Assembly: GCF_019683635.1 (NCBI RefSeq)
Contig: NZ_JADGIA010000001.1
Span: 1-64,000 of the forward strand
Source: Thermogemmatispora sp.
GTDB taxonomy: Bacteria; Chloroflexota; Ktedonobacteria; Ktedonobacterales; Ktedonobacteraceae
Direction of reading: 5' to 3'
Length of the DNA stretch: 64,000 bases
The position numbers were made by a program, and so were the translations under genes. The notes beneath the pieces are model-generated. The model was not told the origin of the DNA. It was given only the letters and a program-made list of their open reading frames with translations, and searched no databases. Shown one piece after another: positions 47,386 through 55,926 of this stretch. How positions within the stretch are numbered: position 1 is the first letter of the stretch; every line of letters starts with the position of its first letter.

Positions 47386-47680
47386 CGGTGAGATGCGCGT
47401 GGCGCTCAACCTCGCTCTGCTGTCCCCGCGCTGAGTTCGGCAAACGCTCGGCTCAGGCGAGCGGGCATCTGCTAGCCCGGGCTGCCTCTGCGGCTCGGGC
47501 TGCCAGATGCCATAGCCCGGTAGCATAGAAGTAATAGCATGACGCAACAGGCTTGACGTCTTGCCTATAATAAGAATAGACTATCATCAGTAACAAGCCT
47601 ACAACATTGTTAGTCTTTTGAGGTAGACAACGTGAAACGTGCTATCGCTGGCGACCACGTGAGCGTCTCCTACCCGCAAT

Positions 47681-47716
47681 GTCCGCGTTCTCTAGCTTTT
47701 GCTTCGCGGACTTTTT
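47681..47716 (+). terminator. Terminator-like hairpin A in leader
   Basis: Seven-bp perfect stem GTCCGCG/CGCGGAC, 17-nt loop with AGC/GCT pairing, then TTTTTG. It lies inside the transcribed leader, as an attenuator would. Confidence 0.6.
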
Positions 47717-47840
47717 GTGCATTTATGGGACTTATGGAGATGCTTATGCTTATTAGCGGGCTTCAGCGTGTAACGCTGGAGCTTCGTAAGCTTGGTTGCG
47801 CAGCGATGCGTTTCGTTGTGTAGTATCTGGCATCTCCTCT

Positions 47841-47882
47841 GAAGCGGAACGCATCACAAGCGTTCCGCTTCTTCTGTTTTTA
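47841..47882 (+). terminator. Intrinsic terminator B
   Basis: GAAGCGGAACGC and GCGTTCCGCTTC form 12 perfect pairs with a 7-nt loop, then TTCTGTTTTTAT. It ends 50 bp before the glutamine amidotransferase ATG, so the downstream gene needs readthrough or its own promoter. Confidence 0.85.
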
Positions 47883-47932
47883 TAGCGCTCATTATTCATA
47901 CTCGAAATCTTATATGAAAGGCTGTTAAGACT

Positions 47933-48706
47933 ATGCGTCCTTTGATCGGCATTCCGTGCCATCCGGCTTATCGGCATGGCTCTCAACGCCCGATCTACGG
48001 CAATAACCGGGCGTATGTCCATGCCATTGAGGATGCCGGGGGCGTTCCTGTGCTTATTCCGCTTGTTCATGATCTCTCCGCTCTGGAGGCGCTGCTGGCT
48101 CACCTCGACGGGTTGCTCCTGCCCGGGGGACAGGATATTCAGCCGCGCCGCTATGGCGAGGAGCCGCATCCTCGCCTCGGCGACACTGATCCCGCTCTCG
48201 ATGAGTTTGAGCTGACGCTGGCCCATTGGGCGCTGCAGGAGGAGAAGCCGATGTTGGGCATTTGTCGCGGTATGCAGTTGCTCAACGTGGCTCTGGGGGG
48301 AACGCTCTATCAGGATTTAGAGAGCCAATATGCAGGCAGTCTGCGTCATATGAATCAGGATCGGCCCCGCAGCCAGGTGGTCCATCGGGTGCTCATCGAG
48401 CCGGGTACTTGCCTGGCGGCCATCACGGGCGAGCGTGAGTTTTGGGCCAATAGCATTCACCATCAGGCGGTCAAGGAGCCTGGCAAGGGAGTGCAGGTCG
48501 CTGCGCGCGCTGAGGATGGTGTGGTGGAGGCGATTGAGGTGCCGACCAGGCGCTTTGTCGTGGCCTTGCAGTGCCATCCCGAGGAGATCTATCGTCAGGT
48601 TCCTGCCTGTGCCCGTGTTTTCTCGGCTTTCGTCCAGGCTTGTGGTCTTCGCGAAGCAGTGCCTCAGCCTCAGCGCGCCCTGTCCTTGCCGGTCGGGGCG
48701 GCCTGA
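47933..48706 (+). CDS. Class I glutamine amidotransferase (peptidase C26)
   Basis: Gamma-glutamyl-hydrolase-like enzyme of 257 residues, resembling PuuD, which frees GABA from gamma-Glu-GABA. Motifs: IGIPCHPAY start, GLLLPGGQDIQPRRYGE (oxyanion), MLGICRGMQLLNVALGGTLYQDL with the nucleophile Cys in GICRG, NSIHHQAVKE, and the catalytic His/Glu in ALQCHPEE. The substrate is uncertain; no putrescine genes are adjacent. Translation starts at ATG 47933 behind a weak AAAGG. The upstream structured region with two terminators suggests conditional expression. A 10-bp-stem hairpin follows the stop. Confidence 0.9.
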   Translation: MRPLIGIPCHPAYRHGSQRPIYGNNRAYVHAIEDAGGVPVLIPLVHDLSALEALLAHLDGLLLPGGQDIQPRRYGEEPHPRLGDTDPALDEFELTLAHWALQEEKPMLGICRGMQLLNVALGGTLYQDLESQYAGSLRHMNQDRPRSQVVHRVLIEPGTCLAAITGEREFWANSIHHQAVKEPGKGVQVAARAEDGVVEAIEVPTRRFVVALQCHPEEIYRQVPACARVFSAFVQACGLREAVPQPQRALSLPVGAA

Positions 48707-48750
48707 ACCAGAGCCGCGTGACGCTAGACACCTTTCCCTGGCAACCCTGG

Positions 48751-48816
48751 CGCCGGCCCGCTGTCGCGGCCCCTTTTTCCTCCCCCGGAGGAGAAGCGCG
48801 TGGCAACGGGCCGGCG
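48751..48816. terminator. Large hairpin after the amidotransferase gene
   Basis: CGCCGGCCCG pairs exactly with CGGGCCGGCG, enclosing a CCTCC/GGAGG stem. It lies 45 bp after the stop, with TTTT a few bases on. Probable terminator. Confidence 0.5.
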
Positions 48817-48902
48817 TGCCTTTTGCAGGCATGCGGGTGCGGGCGGCTCTCTCTCGTGCGCCTTCTCTCTCCGCTGCTCAGTCTGCCCGCGCTGAAGTGG
48901 TG

Positions 48903-48911
48903 TGATATACT
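48903..48911 (+). promoter_or_regulatory. Extended -10 of the two-component operon
   Basis: TGATATACT, the same element type seen before the ROK operon. It predicts a start near 48918, about 110 nt before the kinase start chosen here. Confidence 0.45.
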
Positions 48912-49027
48912 AAAAAAGAGCGTCTGGTCCTCAGTGATTTATGTGTATTTGTCTGTGGATGGATGTGCCAAGCACGCCGCCGTACAGCGGCAGGCCCACG
49001 CTGCTCGCGACTGGACAGGGCGGTGGT

Positions 49028-50356
49028 ATGTGCGGCATCAGCCGGTCAAGTGAAAGTATGATGGATTCTGAACGACACCACGCTCCAGCCAATGAAAATC
49101 TTGCCGCAGCGGATGAGGGCCAGGAAGAGGCGGCCTCTTTGCTTGGTAGTAACCGCGAGCTGGCGATCCTCTATACCATTGCTGGCCAGCTCAATCGCAA
49201 AGTGGACGTGCGTGAGGCTTTGCAGGAGGTCTTGAGTCAGGTCACTCGTCTGCTGGGACTCAAGACAGGCTGGGTCTGGCTGCTTGACGGGGAGGGGAAG
49301 CCGTTGCTAGCCGCTGCGCAGTCCTTGCCCCCTTACCTGGCTGACCACCCCGAGCGGATGACCGGGCGCTGCCTCTGTCTGGATACCTTTCTAGGCGGCA
49401 ATCTGGCCAGTGCGGCCAATATCAATGTGCTGCGCTGCAGTCGCTTGCGCAACGCTGAGCGCGAGGGTGATCCTTCTTCCTGGGGCCTGCGTTTCCATGC
49501 CAGCGTCCCAATCCATGTGGGGGAGGTGCCGCTGGGGGTGCTGAATGTGGCCAGCGAGGACTGGCGCGAGCTGCACTCGTCAGAGCTGCAATTGTTACAT
49601 ATTATCGGCGATCAGATTGGTCTGGCTATTCAGCGTGCACGCCTCTCTGCCGAGCATACGCGCGCCGCAGCCCGCCTGGCCACTATCGAGGAGCGTAACC
49701 GCCTGGCGCGGGAGATTCACGATACACTGGCTCAGGGCCTGGCGGCAATCGCTTTGCAGTTAGAGACCGCCGATGCTTTGCTGCCTACTCAGCCCGAACG
49801 GGCCCAGGCGGCCATTCGCCGCGCTCTGGCCCTGGCGCGCAGCAATCTGGAGGAGGCGCGCCGCTCGGTAATGGATCTGCGGGCCGCCCCGCTGCAGGAC
49901 CATGCCCTGCCCGAGGCTCTCGCTCTGTTGGTCAAGCGCTTGCAGGCCGAGAGCGGGACCCGGCTGCAGTACCGCTATGAGCCGCCGTCGGGACCAGGCA
50001 AGGAGCCTGGCCGCTTTCCTCCGCTCTCGCCTCATTGCGAGGCCGGCCTCTATCGTATCGCTCAGGAGGCTCTGTCTAACGCGCTGAGACATGCCGCCGC
50101 CGAGCAGATTACGCTCACTCTGGCGGTTCGTGATCAGATGATTGTGCTCCAGGTACAGGATGATGGTTGCGGCTTTGATCCCGACCGCGCCCGCGAGTAT
50201 ACGCGCGAGGGTCATTTCGGTCTGACCGGCATGAGCGAGCGGGCCCGCTTACTTGGAGCCCAGATCTCTATTGAGAGCCTGCCGGGTGCTGGCACCTCCA
50301 TTAGTGTCTATCTGCCCTACCACGGGCAGGAGCAAGAAAGGTCCCCCTGGCTATGA
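49028..50356 (+). CDS. GAF-domain sensor histidine kinase (NarX/LiaS type)
   Basis: About 442 residues. A GAF-like sensor domain (about residues 35-195, LLGSNRELAILYTIAGQLNRKVDVREALQEVL to QIGLAIQRARL), a HisKA_3 dimer helix with the phospho-His in LAREIHDTLAQGLAAIALQLE, and a HATPase domain (QEALSNALRHAAAEQITL, VQDDGCGFDPDRA, GHFGLTGMSERARLLGA). No TM helix, so it senses a cytosolic signal; a CLCLDTFLGGNL segment in the GAF part has two Cys that might hold a cofactor. The start is uncertain: ATG 49028 follows GGGCGG, with others at 48941 and 49058. Its stop overlaps the response-regulator start (ATGA). Confidence 0.92.
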   Translation: MCGISRSSESMMDSERHHAPANENLAAADEGQEEAASLLGSNRELAILYTIAGQLNRKVDVREALQEVLSQVTRLLGLKTGWVWLLDGEGKPLLAAAQSLPPYLADHPERMTGRCLCLDTFLGGNLASAANINVLRCSRLRNAEREGDPSSWGLRFHASVPIHVGEVPLGVLNVASEDWRELHSSELQLLHIIGDQIGLAIQRARLSAEHTRAAARLATIEERNRLAREIHDTLAQGLAAIALQLETADALLPTQPERAQAAIRRALALARSNLEEARRSVMDLRAAPLQDHALPEALALLVKRLQAESGTRLQYRYEPPSGPGKEPGRFPPLSPHCEAGLYRIAQEALSNALRHAAAEQITLTLAVRDQMIVLQVQDDGCGFDPDRAREYTREGHFGLTGMSERARLLGAQISIESLPGAGTSISVYLPYHGQEQERSPWL

Positions 50357-51027
50357 CGATTCGCATCTTGCTCGCTGATGACCATCCAATTGTGCGCGAG
50401 GGCTTACGGGCCGTGCTAGAGACGCAGCCGGATCTAGCTGTGGTGGCCGAAGCTGCCAACGGCGAGGAAACGATCGCCCAGGCCCGTGAAACGCACCCGG
50501 ACATCGTCCTGCTTGATCTTGAAATGCCGGTGTTGGACGGCGTCGAGGCTATTCGCCACTTGCTTGAGTTGGAACCGAAGCCGCGAGTGATCGTCTTTAC
50601 GGCTTTCGATAATGATGAGCGGATTCTGCACGCCGTGCGGGCCGGGGCCAGAGGCTATCTGCTCAAAGGGGCGCCGCGCGAGGAGATTTTCCAGGCCATT
50701 CGCGTGGCGATGGAGGGCGGTTCTCTCCTGCAGCCGGTGGTCGCCTCAAAATTGCTGCGTCAGATTGGCCAGCAGGGCGGTGGATCGCAGGCAGCTTCCT
50801 ATCCCTACGAGCCGCTGACCGAGCGTGAGCTGGAGGTCTTGCGCTTGCTGGCCCAGGGTATGCCCAACAAAGAGATCGCCACCCGCCTCGTCATTAGCGA
50901 GCGCACCGCCAAGTTTCACGTCAGTTCGATTATGAACAAGCTGGGAGCCACCAATCGCACTGAGGCGGTGGCCCTGGCCGCTCAGCGTGGCCTGATCACC
51001 CTGCAGGGTGATCCCTCCTGGCGCTAA
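50353..51027 (+). CDS. NarL/LuxR-type response regulator
   Basis: 224 residues: receiver domain (IRILLADDHPIVREGLRAVLE; phospho-Asp in DIVLLDLEMPVLDGVEAI; Thr in VIVFTAFDND; Lys in GYLLKGAPREE) and a C-terminal LuxR helix-turn-helix (EPLTERELEVLRLLAQGMPNKEIATRLVISERTAKFHVSSIMNKLGATNRTEAV). It overlaps the histidine kinase gene by four bases, so the two form one operon and a cognate pair. Target genes are not evident. Confidence 0.95.
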   Translation: MTIRILLADDHPIVREGLRAVLETQPDLAVVAEAANGEETIAQARETHPDIVLLDLEMPVLDGVEAIRHLLELEPKPRVIVFTAFDNDERILHAVRAGARGYLLKGAPREEIFQAIRVAMEGGSLLQPVVASKLLRQIGQQGGGSQAASYPYEPLTERELEVLRLLAQGMPNKEIATRLVISERTAKFHVSSIMNKLGATNRTEAVALAAQRGLITLQGDPSWR

Positions 51028-51097
51028 CCTGAGCGAGCGAGCCATACCGGCTGGTTGGTGATGGCGGTCGAGGCCCGCTCTGCTCAGGAGGCAACGC

Positions 51098-52543
51098 TCA
51101 GGGCAGCTGGTCGATATAGACGGTCTTCCACTGTGTGAAGAACTCGCGTGCTGCTTTCCCCTGCTCACGAGAGCCGGATGAGCTATCTTTCATTCCGCCG
51201 AAGGGCACCTGGAACTCCAGGCCCGCCGACTCCTGATTGATCTTGACAACGCCAGCCTGAATCTCGGAGGCGAAGCGCAGCGCCAGCGAAAGGTTGTTAG
51301 TAAAGAGGCTGGCCGATAGGCCGAACGGCGTGGCGTTCGCCAGGGCCACCGCCTCCTCGAAAGAGGCGGCGGGCAGGAGGGCAGCCACAGGGCCGAAGAT
51401 CTCCTCCTGGGCGACATGGCTGCCCTGGTCGAGGTCGGTGACAATGCTGGGCCGCACATAGTAGCCCTCACCATTGATCGTAGTGGGCTCGCCGCCAGCC
51501 AGGAAACGCCCACCTTCGCGGCGCGCCAGCTGCAGATAGCCGCTTACCTTCTGCAGCTGATCCTCTGAGACCAGGGGACCGACGCGCGTGTCCGGCTCCA
51601 GCGGATCGCCAAGTTTCCAGCTTTGGGCCAGTGCGGCAAGACGCTCCTGAAACTCTGGCAGAATGGCCCGCTCCACAATCACGCGGCTGGTGGCCGTGCA
51701 CTTTTGTCCCGCACTCAGAAACGCGCCGCGCGCGACCTGTTCAACAGCGACGTCGAGGTTGGCGTCCGCCAGCACCACCGCCGGGTTCTTCCCGCCCATC
51801 TCCAGTTGGACTTTTTTGCCGTGCTCGATAGCCTTGTGCTGCAAGGCTCGACCGACGGCATTAGAGCCGGTGAAGGTGATAGCATCGATCTCTGGGTGAG
51901 TCACCAGGACATCACCCACCTCGGAGCCTTTGCCAAGAACCAGGTTGAGCACACCAGGTGGCAGGCCAGCATCGAGCAGGGCCTGGGCCAGGTGCACCGC
52001 CGTCAGTGGTACCAATTCGGCGGGCTTCCAAACCACGGTGTTGCCATAGGCCAGGGCTGGAGCGATCTTCCAGGCGGGAATGGCAATCGGGAAGTTCCAG
52101 GGCGTAATCACGCTGACCACCCCGACCGGCTCGCGGCGGGCATAGAGAAAGGTCACACGCGAGCTGCTCGGATAGGTCTCGCCATCTGGCTCCAGGGTCT
52201 GCCCCGCGTAGTAGCGCAAAATAGAGACCGCGCGCCTGGTTTCACCAATGGCCTCAGCCAGCGTCTTGCCCTCCTCGCGCGTCAGATCGCGCCCCACACT
52301 CTCGGCGCGCTCCTCCAGCAAATCGGCAGCCTTGCGCAGGATGTCGCCCCGCGCCGGCGCCGGCGTTGCCCGCCAGGCGGCAAAGGCCGAGCGCGCGGCC
52401 TGCACTGCCTCAGCCGCCAGCTCCGCCCCTGCCAGCGAGGTCCGCGCCACCACCTCGCTCGGGTGGGCCGGGTTAAGATCGTCGCTCAGGCGCACGCCAT
52501 CGCGCCAGACACCGCCGATATACGAGCGCAGTTCAACGGTCAT
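51098..52543 (-). CDS. Aldehyde dehydrogenase, possibly 2,5-dioxopentanoate-type
   Basis: NAD(P)-dependent aldehyde dehydrogenase of 481 residues, standard length. The ATG at 52543 has AAGGAG ahead; the 57 extra track residues are leader DNA. Motifs: TPWNFPIAIPAWKIAPALAYGNTVVWKPAE, FTGSNAVGR, LEMGGKNPAVVLADA (general base Glu), GAFLSAGQKCTATSRV (catalytic Cys), EEIFGPVAAL. It lies about 160 bp downstream of the FAH-family gene on the same strand. In oxidative pentose pathways a FAH-family 2-keto-3-deoxy-pentonate dehydratase is paired with 2,5-dioxopentanoate dehydrogenase; I infer that role. Confidence 0.9.
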   Translation of the reverse strand: MTVELRSYIGGVWRDGVRLSDDLNPAHPSEVVARTSLAGAELAAEAVQAARSAFAAWRATPAPARGDILRKAADLLEERAESVGRDLTREEGKTLAEAIGETRRAVSILRYYAGQTLEPDGETYPSSSRVTFLYARREPVGVVSVITPWNFPIAIPAWKIAPALAYGNTVVWKPAELVPLTAVHLAQALLDAGLPPGVLNLVLGKGSEVGDVLVTHPEIDAITFTGSNAVGRALQHKAIEHGKKVQLEMGGKNPAVVLADANLDVAVEQVARGAFLSAGQKCTATSRVIVERAILPEFQERLAALAQSWKLGDPLEPDTRVGPLVSEDQLQKVSGYLQLARREGGRFLAGGEPTTINGEGYYVRPSIVTDLDQGSHVAQEEIFGPVAALLPAASFEEAVALANATPFGLSASLFTNNLSLALRFASEIQAGVVKINQESAGLEFQVPFGGMKDSSSGSREQGKAAREFFTQWKTVYIDQLP

Positions 52544-52704
52544 AGAGAGTCCACTCCTTCCTCTGTCTCTGCTCAAGACAAGCACAGAACCATAGACCTG
52601 TTTAGGCAATAACACTGCCCTCTGGCCGCTGGGCGGCGATGGCCAGGGCCGGGACGGGGCCGGTGCCTCCATCGCCCACCTCACTGCCACGAGCTCCTGG
52701 AGGA

Positions 52705-53598
52705 TCAGCAGCACTGGCCTCCGCTCGCCGCTTTCAGGGCCAGTTTGCCACGCACCACCCGGTTGCGCAGCCTTCCAAGGCCAGTGATCGCAATGCTGAC
52801 CACATCACCGGCCTGCAAGCTAAATGGTCGCTCTGGCACCAGCGCGGTGCCGCTGCAGAGAAAGACGCCGGCGGGAAACTCATCCTCGCGGAAAAGATAG
52901 GCGACCAGCTCTTCCAGGCGGCGCCGCAGGTCAGCGGTCGAGCTGCGCCCCTGCCAGCAGAGCTGACCGTTGCGCTCAATGGTCAGCTCGATGCTCAAGG
53001 CGTAAGGGTCGGGGATCTCCCAGGCCGGGACGATGGCCGGGCCAAGGGCGCAGCTGCCGGCATAGACCTTGGCCTGGGGAAGATAGAGGGGGTTCTCGCC
53101 TTCGATGCTGCGGGAACTGACATCGTTGCCGATGGTGTAGCCGACAATCTCTCCGTGGGCATTGATGACGAGTGTGAGCTCCGGCTCGGGTACGTCCCAC
53201 TCGGAATCGGCGCGCACGGCGATGGCGGCCTCGGGTCCAGCTACCCGCCGCGGGTTGGCCTTGAAGAATAACTCGGGACGCGCTGCTGTGTAGACACGCG
53301 CATAGATGTCAGGCGTGGCGCTCTCCTCGCGCCTCGCCTCCTCGGAGCGCTTGTAAGTGACTCCCGCCGCCCAGACTTCGCTCTCTCCGTCGATCGGTGC
53401 GAGCCAGGGCGGCCTGGCCTCTACTGGCTCAGCGCGCGCAGCTACCGCGCTCAGGAGGGCGCGCAGCTCGGTGGTGCGTAGGACCCAGAGGTCAGAGAGA
53501 CGCTGCCCGGCATCGGGGAAGGCCCGCACTGCGCCCTCGTCAGTGAGCAGCCCCACGCGCTCGCGACCGTCCGCGGCGCGGTAACGAATGATCTGCAT
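52705..53598 (-). CDS. FAH-family dehydratase/hydrolase
   Basis: Fumarylacetoacetase-superfamily enzyme of 298 residues from ATG 53598 (AAGGAG ahead). Metal site and core: [94 protein letters not shown], and [11 protein letters not shown]. The combination of [13 protein letters not shown] and SCALGP matches what I recall of 2-keto-3-deoxy-arabonate/xylonate dehydratases rather than true fumarylacetoacetases; this is inference. With the downstream aldehyde dehydrogenase it would feed 2-oxoglutarate. It has a near-consensus promoter. Confidence 0.88.
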   Translation of the reverse strand: MQIIRYRAADGRERVGLLTDEGAVRAFPDAGQRLSDLWVLRTTELRALLSAVAARAEPVEARPPWLAPIDGESEVWAAGVTYKRSEEARREESATPDIYARVYTAARPELFFKANPRRVAGPEAAIAVRADSEWDVPEPELTLVINAHGEIVGYTIGNDVSSRSIEGENPLYLPQAKVYAGSCALGPAIVPAWEIPDPYALSIELTIERNGQLCWQGRSSTADLRRRLEELVAYLFREDEFPAGVFLCSGTALVPERPFSLQAGDVVSIAITGLGRLRNRVVRGKLALKAASGGQCC

Positions 53599-53664
53599 GG
53601 CTATGCTCCTTGTCCTTGCCCGTGGTAGCGATGCGGAAGCTTCAATAAAAGTGCATCTTCTAAG

Positions 53665-53693
53665 CATATAGCCCCCGTGAGCCAGCCTGTCAA
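53665..53693 (-). promoter_or_regulatory. Promoter of the FAH-aldehyde dehydrogenase operon
   Basis: On the minus strand TTGACA, 17 bp, TATATG. The start is expected near 53658, about 60 nt before the FAH ATG. Confidence 0.7.
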
Positions 53694-54012
53694 CCTCTGC
53701 CGGTCAGCAAATTCGCCCGCGCCTCTGACGCTGAACCCCTGTTACTGAAGAATGGCTTGCTCGTCATTATCAATGCATATTTATAAAGTACATTATTGTT
53801 CAGCTGCCGGTTGAACAGAGATGAGTGCGCTACGCCGCCAGACCCTTGTTCGTGCCGCCAGCCGGCCAGAAAGCGCTCTGAGAAGCGACCGGGCTGGCGT
53901 CAGAGAGATCAAAGCAAGAGAGCGTAGCGCCACTGCGGGCGGGCCGGACTTGCTCACAGACGGCGCGATAATCTACTGAGTGTGCACTGGTTGGGGAAGA
54001 GGACAGTACGTG
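53694..54012. other. Divergent intergenic region
   Basis: About 320 bp between the FAH promoter and the first methyltransferase. It includes a locally AT-rich patch (TATCAATGCATATTTATAAAGTACATTATTG, about 53769-53800), unusual for this GC-rich DNA and a plausible plus-strand promoter area, though no well-spaced hexamers stand out. No gene. Confidence 0.4.
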
Positions 54013-54861
54013 ATGGATCGCACCCATGCTGGGGAACAACTCTCATACAGTATTCCAGAGCCGGAGGAGCTGCAGCATCTGTATCACGCACAACATGGTC
54101 TCTTGCCACCGGAGATCGATGTCAGGCGTCTCAAGCGGGTCCTGCACTTGAGCTACGGTGATCTGGCCTGGGCACCGGCGCTTGCGCGTGCCCATCCGTC
54201 CATCAGTGTTGTGGCCCTCTTTGCCAGTCCCCAGGCCCTGGCCGCTTGCTGGCAACGGCTTGATCTGGCTACTCTGCGACGGCTGAGCATTGCTGAGATT
54301 GATCTCAGCGGAACCATTCCCTTCACCGCCGGCTTCTTTGATCTGGTGCATCTCTTCCTGATGGAGCCGCTGCTGCGTCCTGCGGCCTGGCCAGACTTAT
54401 TACACGAGTGTCGGCGCGTGTTGCGCCCCCGTGGCCAGATCAACCTGGTCGCCTTTCTTGTCGGCCCCTCTTCCAGCGCCGCCTACCAGTCTCTCCGCTC
54501 CCTGGTTGCTGCCGCCTGGCAAGCGCTGGGCTACAGTTTTGCCAGCGTTGGGGAAGGGGGGGGCGGCCTGTTCGTCGACTGCGGCGTTCACCTGTGCCAT
54601 CTCCTGCGGCAGCAAGGATTTGGGCAGGTGCGCTATCGGCTCTATCCTGTAGATCTGGGCGGCTGGAACAATCCTGCGGGCCGGGCCTGCTCTCGGCGCC
54701 TGCTTCAAGATCTGGCCCTGCAAAAGGCCCTCGTCCTGGCGCAGGGTGGCTGTGACGAAGTCACTTATGCCACACTCCTCACCGAGGCGGAGCGCGATCT
54801 TGACGCCGAAGCCTTCTGTGCCTCTGGCGCCCTCATCTCGGTGACAGCGCGAAAGCGATAG
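54013..54861 (+). CDS. Degenerate methyltransferase paralogue
   Basis: About 282 residues. It aligns along its length with the next gene (shared blocks: LLHECRRVLRPRGQINLV, AERDLDAEAFCASGALISV), so it has the class I methyltransferase fold. The SAM motif I, LDLGCGSGEW in the neighbour, is here LHLSYGDLAW, and the acidic residue ending motif II (GVDLD) is lost (ALFASP). SAM binding is therefore doubtful. It may be an inactive partner of the active paralogue, as in some heterodimeric methyltransferases, or bind another ligand. Start at ATG 54013; the upstream GTG at 53980 is weaker. The next gene starts eight bases on. Confidence 0.75.
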   Translation: MDRTHAGEQLSYSIPEPEELQHLYHAQHGLLPPEIDVRRLKRVLHLSYGDLAWAPALARAHPSISVVALFASPQALAACWQRLDLATLRRLSIAEIDLSGTIPFTAGFFDLVHLFLMEPLLRPAAWPDLLHECRRVLRPRGQINLVAFLVGPSSSAAYQSLRSLVAAAWQALGYSFASVGEGGGGLFVDCGVHLCHLLRQQGFGQVRYRLYPVDLGGWNNPAGRACSRRLLQDLALQKALVLAQGGCDEVTYATLLTEAERDLDAEAFCASGALISVTARKR

Positions 54862-54868
54862 AGCTGTC

Positions 54869-55840
54869 ATGAGCCAGTCATTTATGGACAAAGGCCAGTC
54901 AAGTGGCCTCCAAGAGCGGCAGACGCAGCAGAGCGGGAGCAGACGCCGGCGACCATCCGCTCCCGCCGTTCCTGCCGATCTTCCTTTGGAAGTGTACGAA
55001 GAAAGCATTCGTCATCGCTATCTGCTTCAAATGCAAGGTGGGCGTCTCTTTCCCGAGAGTATTGATATCGAGGGCGTAGAGCGCGTCCTTGACCTGGGCT
55101 GTGGCAGCGGTGAGTGGGTCTTTGCCCTGGCCCGGCGCTATCCGCGGCTCTTCATCTGTGGGGTTGATCTCGATCGGCGCCAGCTGCAGCGGGCTCAGGC
55201 CCGGCGCAACCGTGCTGGCCTAAGCCAGCTTGAATTTCGTCAGCTAGACTTCACCCGTCCCTTTCCTCTGGCCGAAAGCTCCTTTGACTTCCTGCACATG
55301 CGCGCCTGCGCCCGCTTCATGACCGCCAGGGCCTGGCCGGCCCTCCTGGCTGAATGCCAGCGCGTCCTGCGCCCCCGCGGTTGGCTCACCCTGGTCGAGA
55401 TCGAACTCTGCGACAGTAGCAGTAGCGCTTTCCTCAAGCTGCGCAGACTTCTCAACCGCTGCTGGTACCGGCTTGGCCATGCCCTGGACGAGAGCGGACT
55501 CAGCTTCGGCGTCGCCAGCCGCCTCTATGGCATGCTCCTCGCGGCGGGCCTGGAGGAGGTAGCCTACGATGTCCATATCGCTGACCTGGGGTGGCAGTCA
55601 GCTACAATACAGGACGGAGAGGCCGGAAACGCCGATCCCGCTGGAACGATCACCGCTCTTTTCCTGCGGCAATGCCTGACCGAAGTACGTCTGGCGGCTC
55701 CGCTGATCATCCAACAGGGACTGATCAGCCCGCCAGAGCTGGCGGCCCTGCTTGAGCAGGCTGAGCGTGAGCTGCAGGCCCCCGACCTCTGCGGCTGGGG
55801 CGTCATCATCTCGGCCTATGGCAGGCGTCAGGCGGAGTAA
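54869..55840 (+). CDS. SAM-dependent methyltransferase
   Basis: 323 residues with an intact class I fold: VERVLDLGCGSGEWVFALARRYP (motif I), FICGVDLDRRQLQRA (acidic loop), LDFTRPFPLAESSFDFLHM, and LAECQRVLRPRGWLTLVEIEL. An N-terminal extension of about 45 residues is basic and Ser/Gln-rich; a second ATG at 54884 is possible. The C-terminal third (ITALFLRQCLTEVRLAAPLII, LLEQAERELQAP) is helical and shared with the upstream paralogue. Target unknown. Co-transcribed with the degenerate copy. Confidence 0.85.
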   Translation: MSQSFMDKGQSSGLQERQTQQSGSRRRRPSAPAVPADLPLEVYEESIRHRYLLQMQGGRLFPESIDIEGVERVLDLGCGSGEWVFALARRYPRLFICGVDLDRRQLQRAQARRNRAGLSQLEFRQLDFTRPFPLAESSFDFLHMRACARFMTARAWPALLAECQRVLRPRGWLTLVEIELCDSSSSAFLKLRRLLNRCWYRLGHALDESGLSFGVASRLYGMLLAAGLEEVAYDVHIADLGWQSATIQDGEAGNADPAGTITALFLRQCLTEVRLAAPLIIQQGLISPPELAALLEQAERELQAPDLCGWGVIISAYGRRQAE

Positions 55841-55926
55841 ATCCTATAGCAAGGAAGAGCAAGCCAGCGAAACGACAGGGAGCAACAGGGAAGGAAGATG
55901 GCAGAGTCGGGCGCTGCAGACTGGGG

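Larger units (their letters stand above)
47572..47882 (+). ncRNA. Candidate structured leader/regulatory RNA
   Basis: TATAAT at 47566-47571 precedes about 310 nt rich in pairing. Hairpin A (47681-47711, GTCCGCG/CGCGGAC) is followed by TTTTT; hairpin B (47841-47871, 12 bp perfect) by TTCTGTTTTT. The segment GGAGATGC (47736-47743) can pair exactly with GCATCTCC (47830-47837) or, through ten pairs with two G-U, with GAGCGTCTCC (47661-47670), so the two folds exclude each other. An inner CTTCAGCG/CGCTGGAG stem is also present. It matches no riboswitch class I know. A 63-codon ORF (GTG 47632, GAGGTAG ahead, TAG 47823) overlaps it and could instead be a small protein or leader peptide. The -35 is poor. 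Confidence 0.4.

Noticed and set aside
47632-47823. 63-codon ORF in the candidate leader RNA as a stand-alone gene
   Set aside because: It has a fair ribosome site, but a terminator hairpin lies inside it and the segment is better explained by RNA structure; kept only as an alternative in the ncRNA entry.
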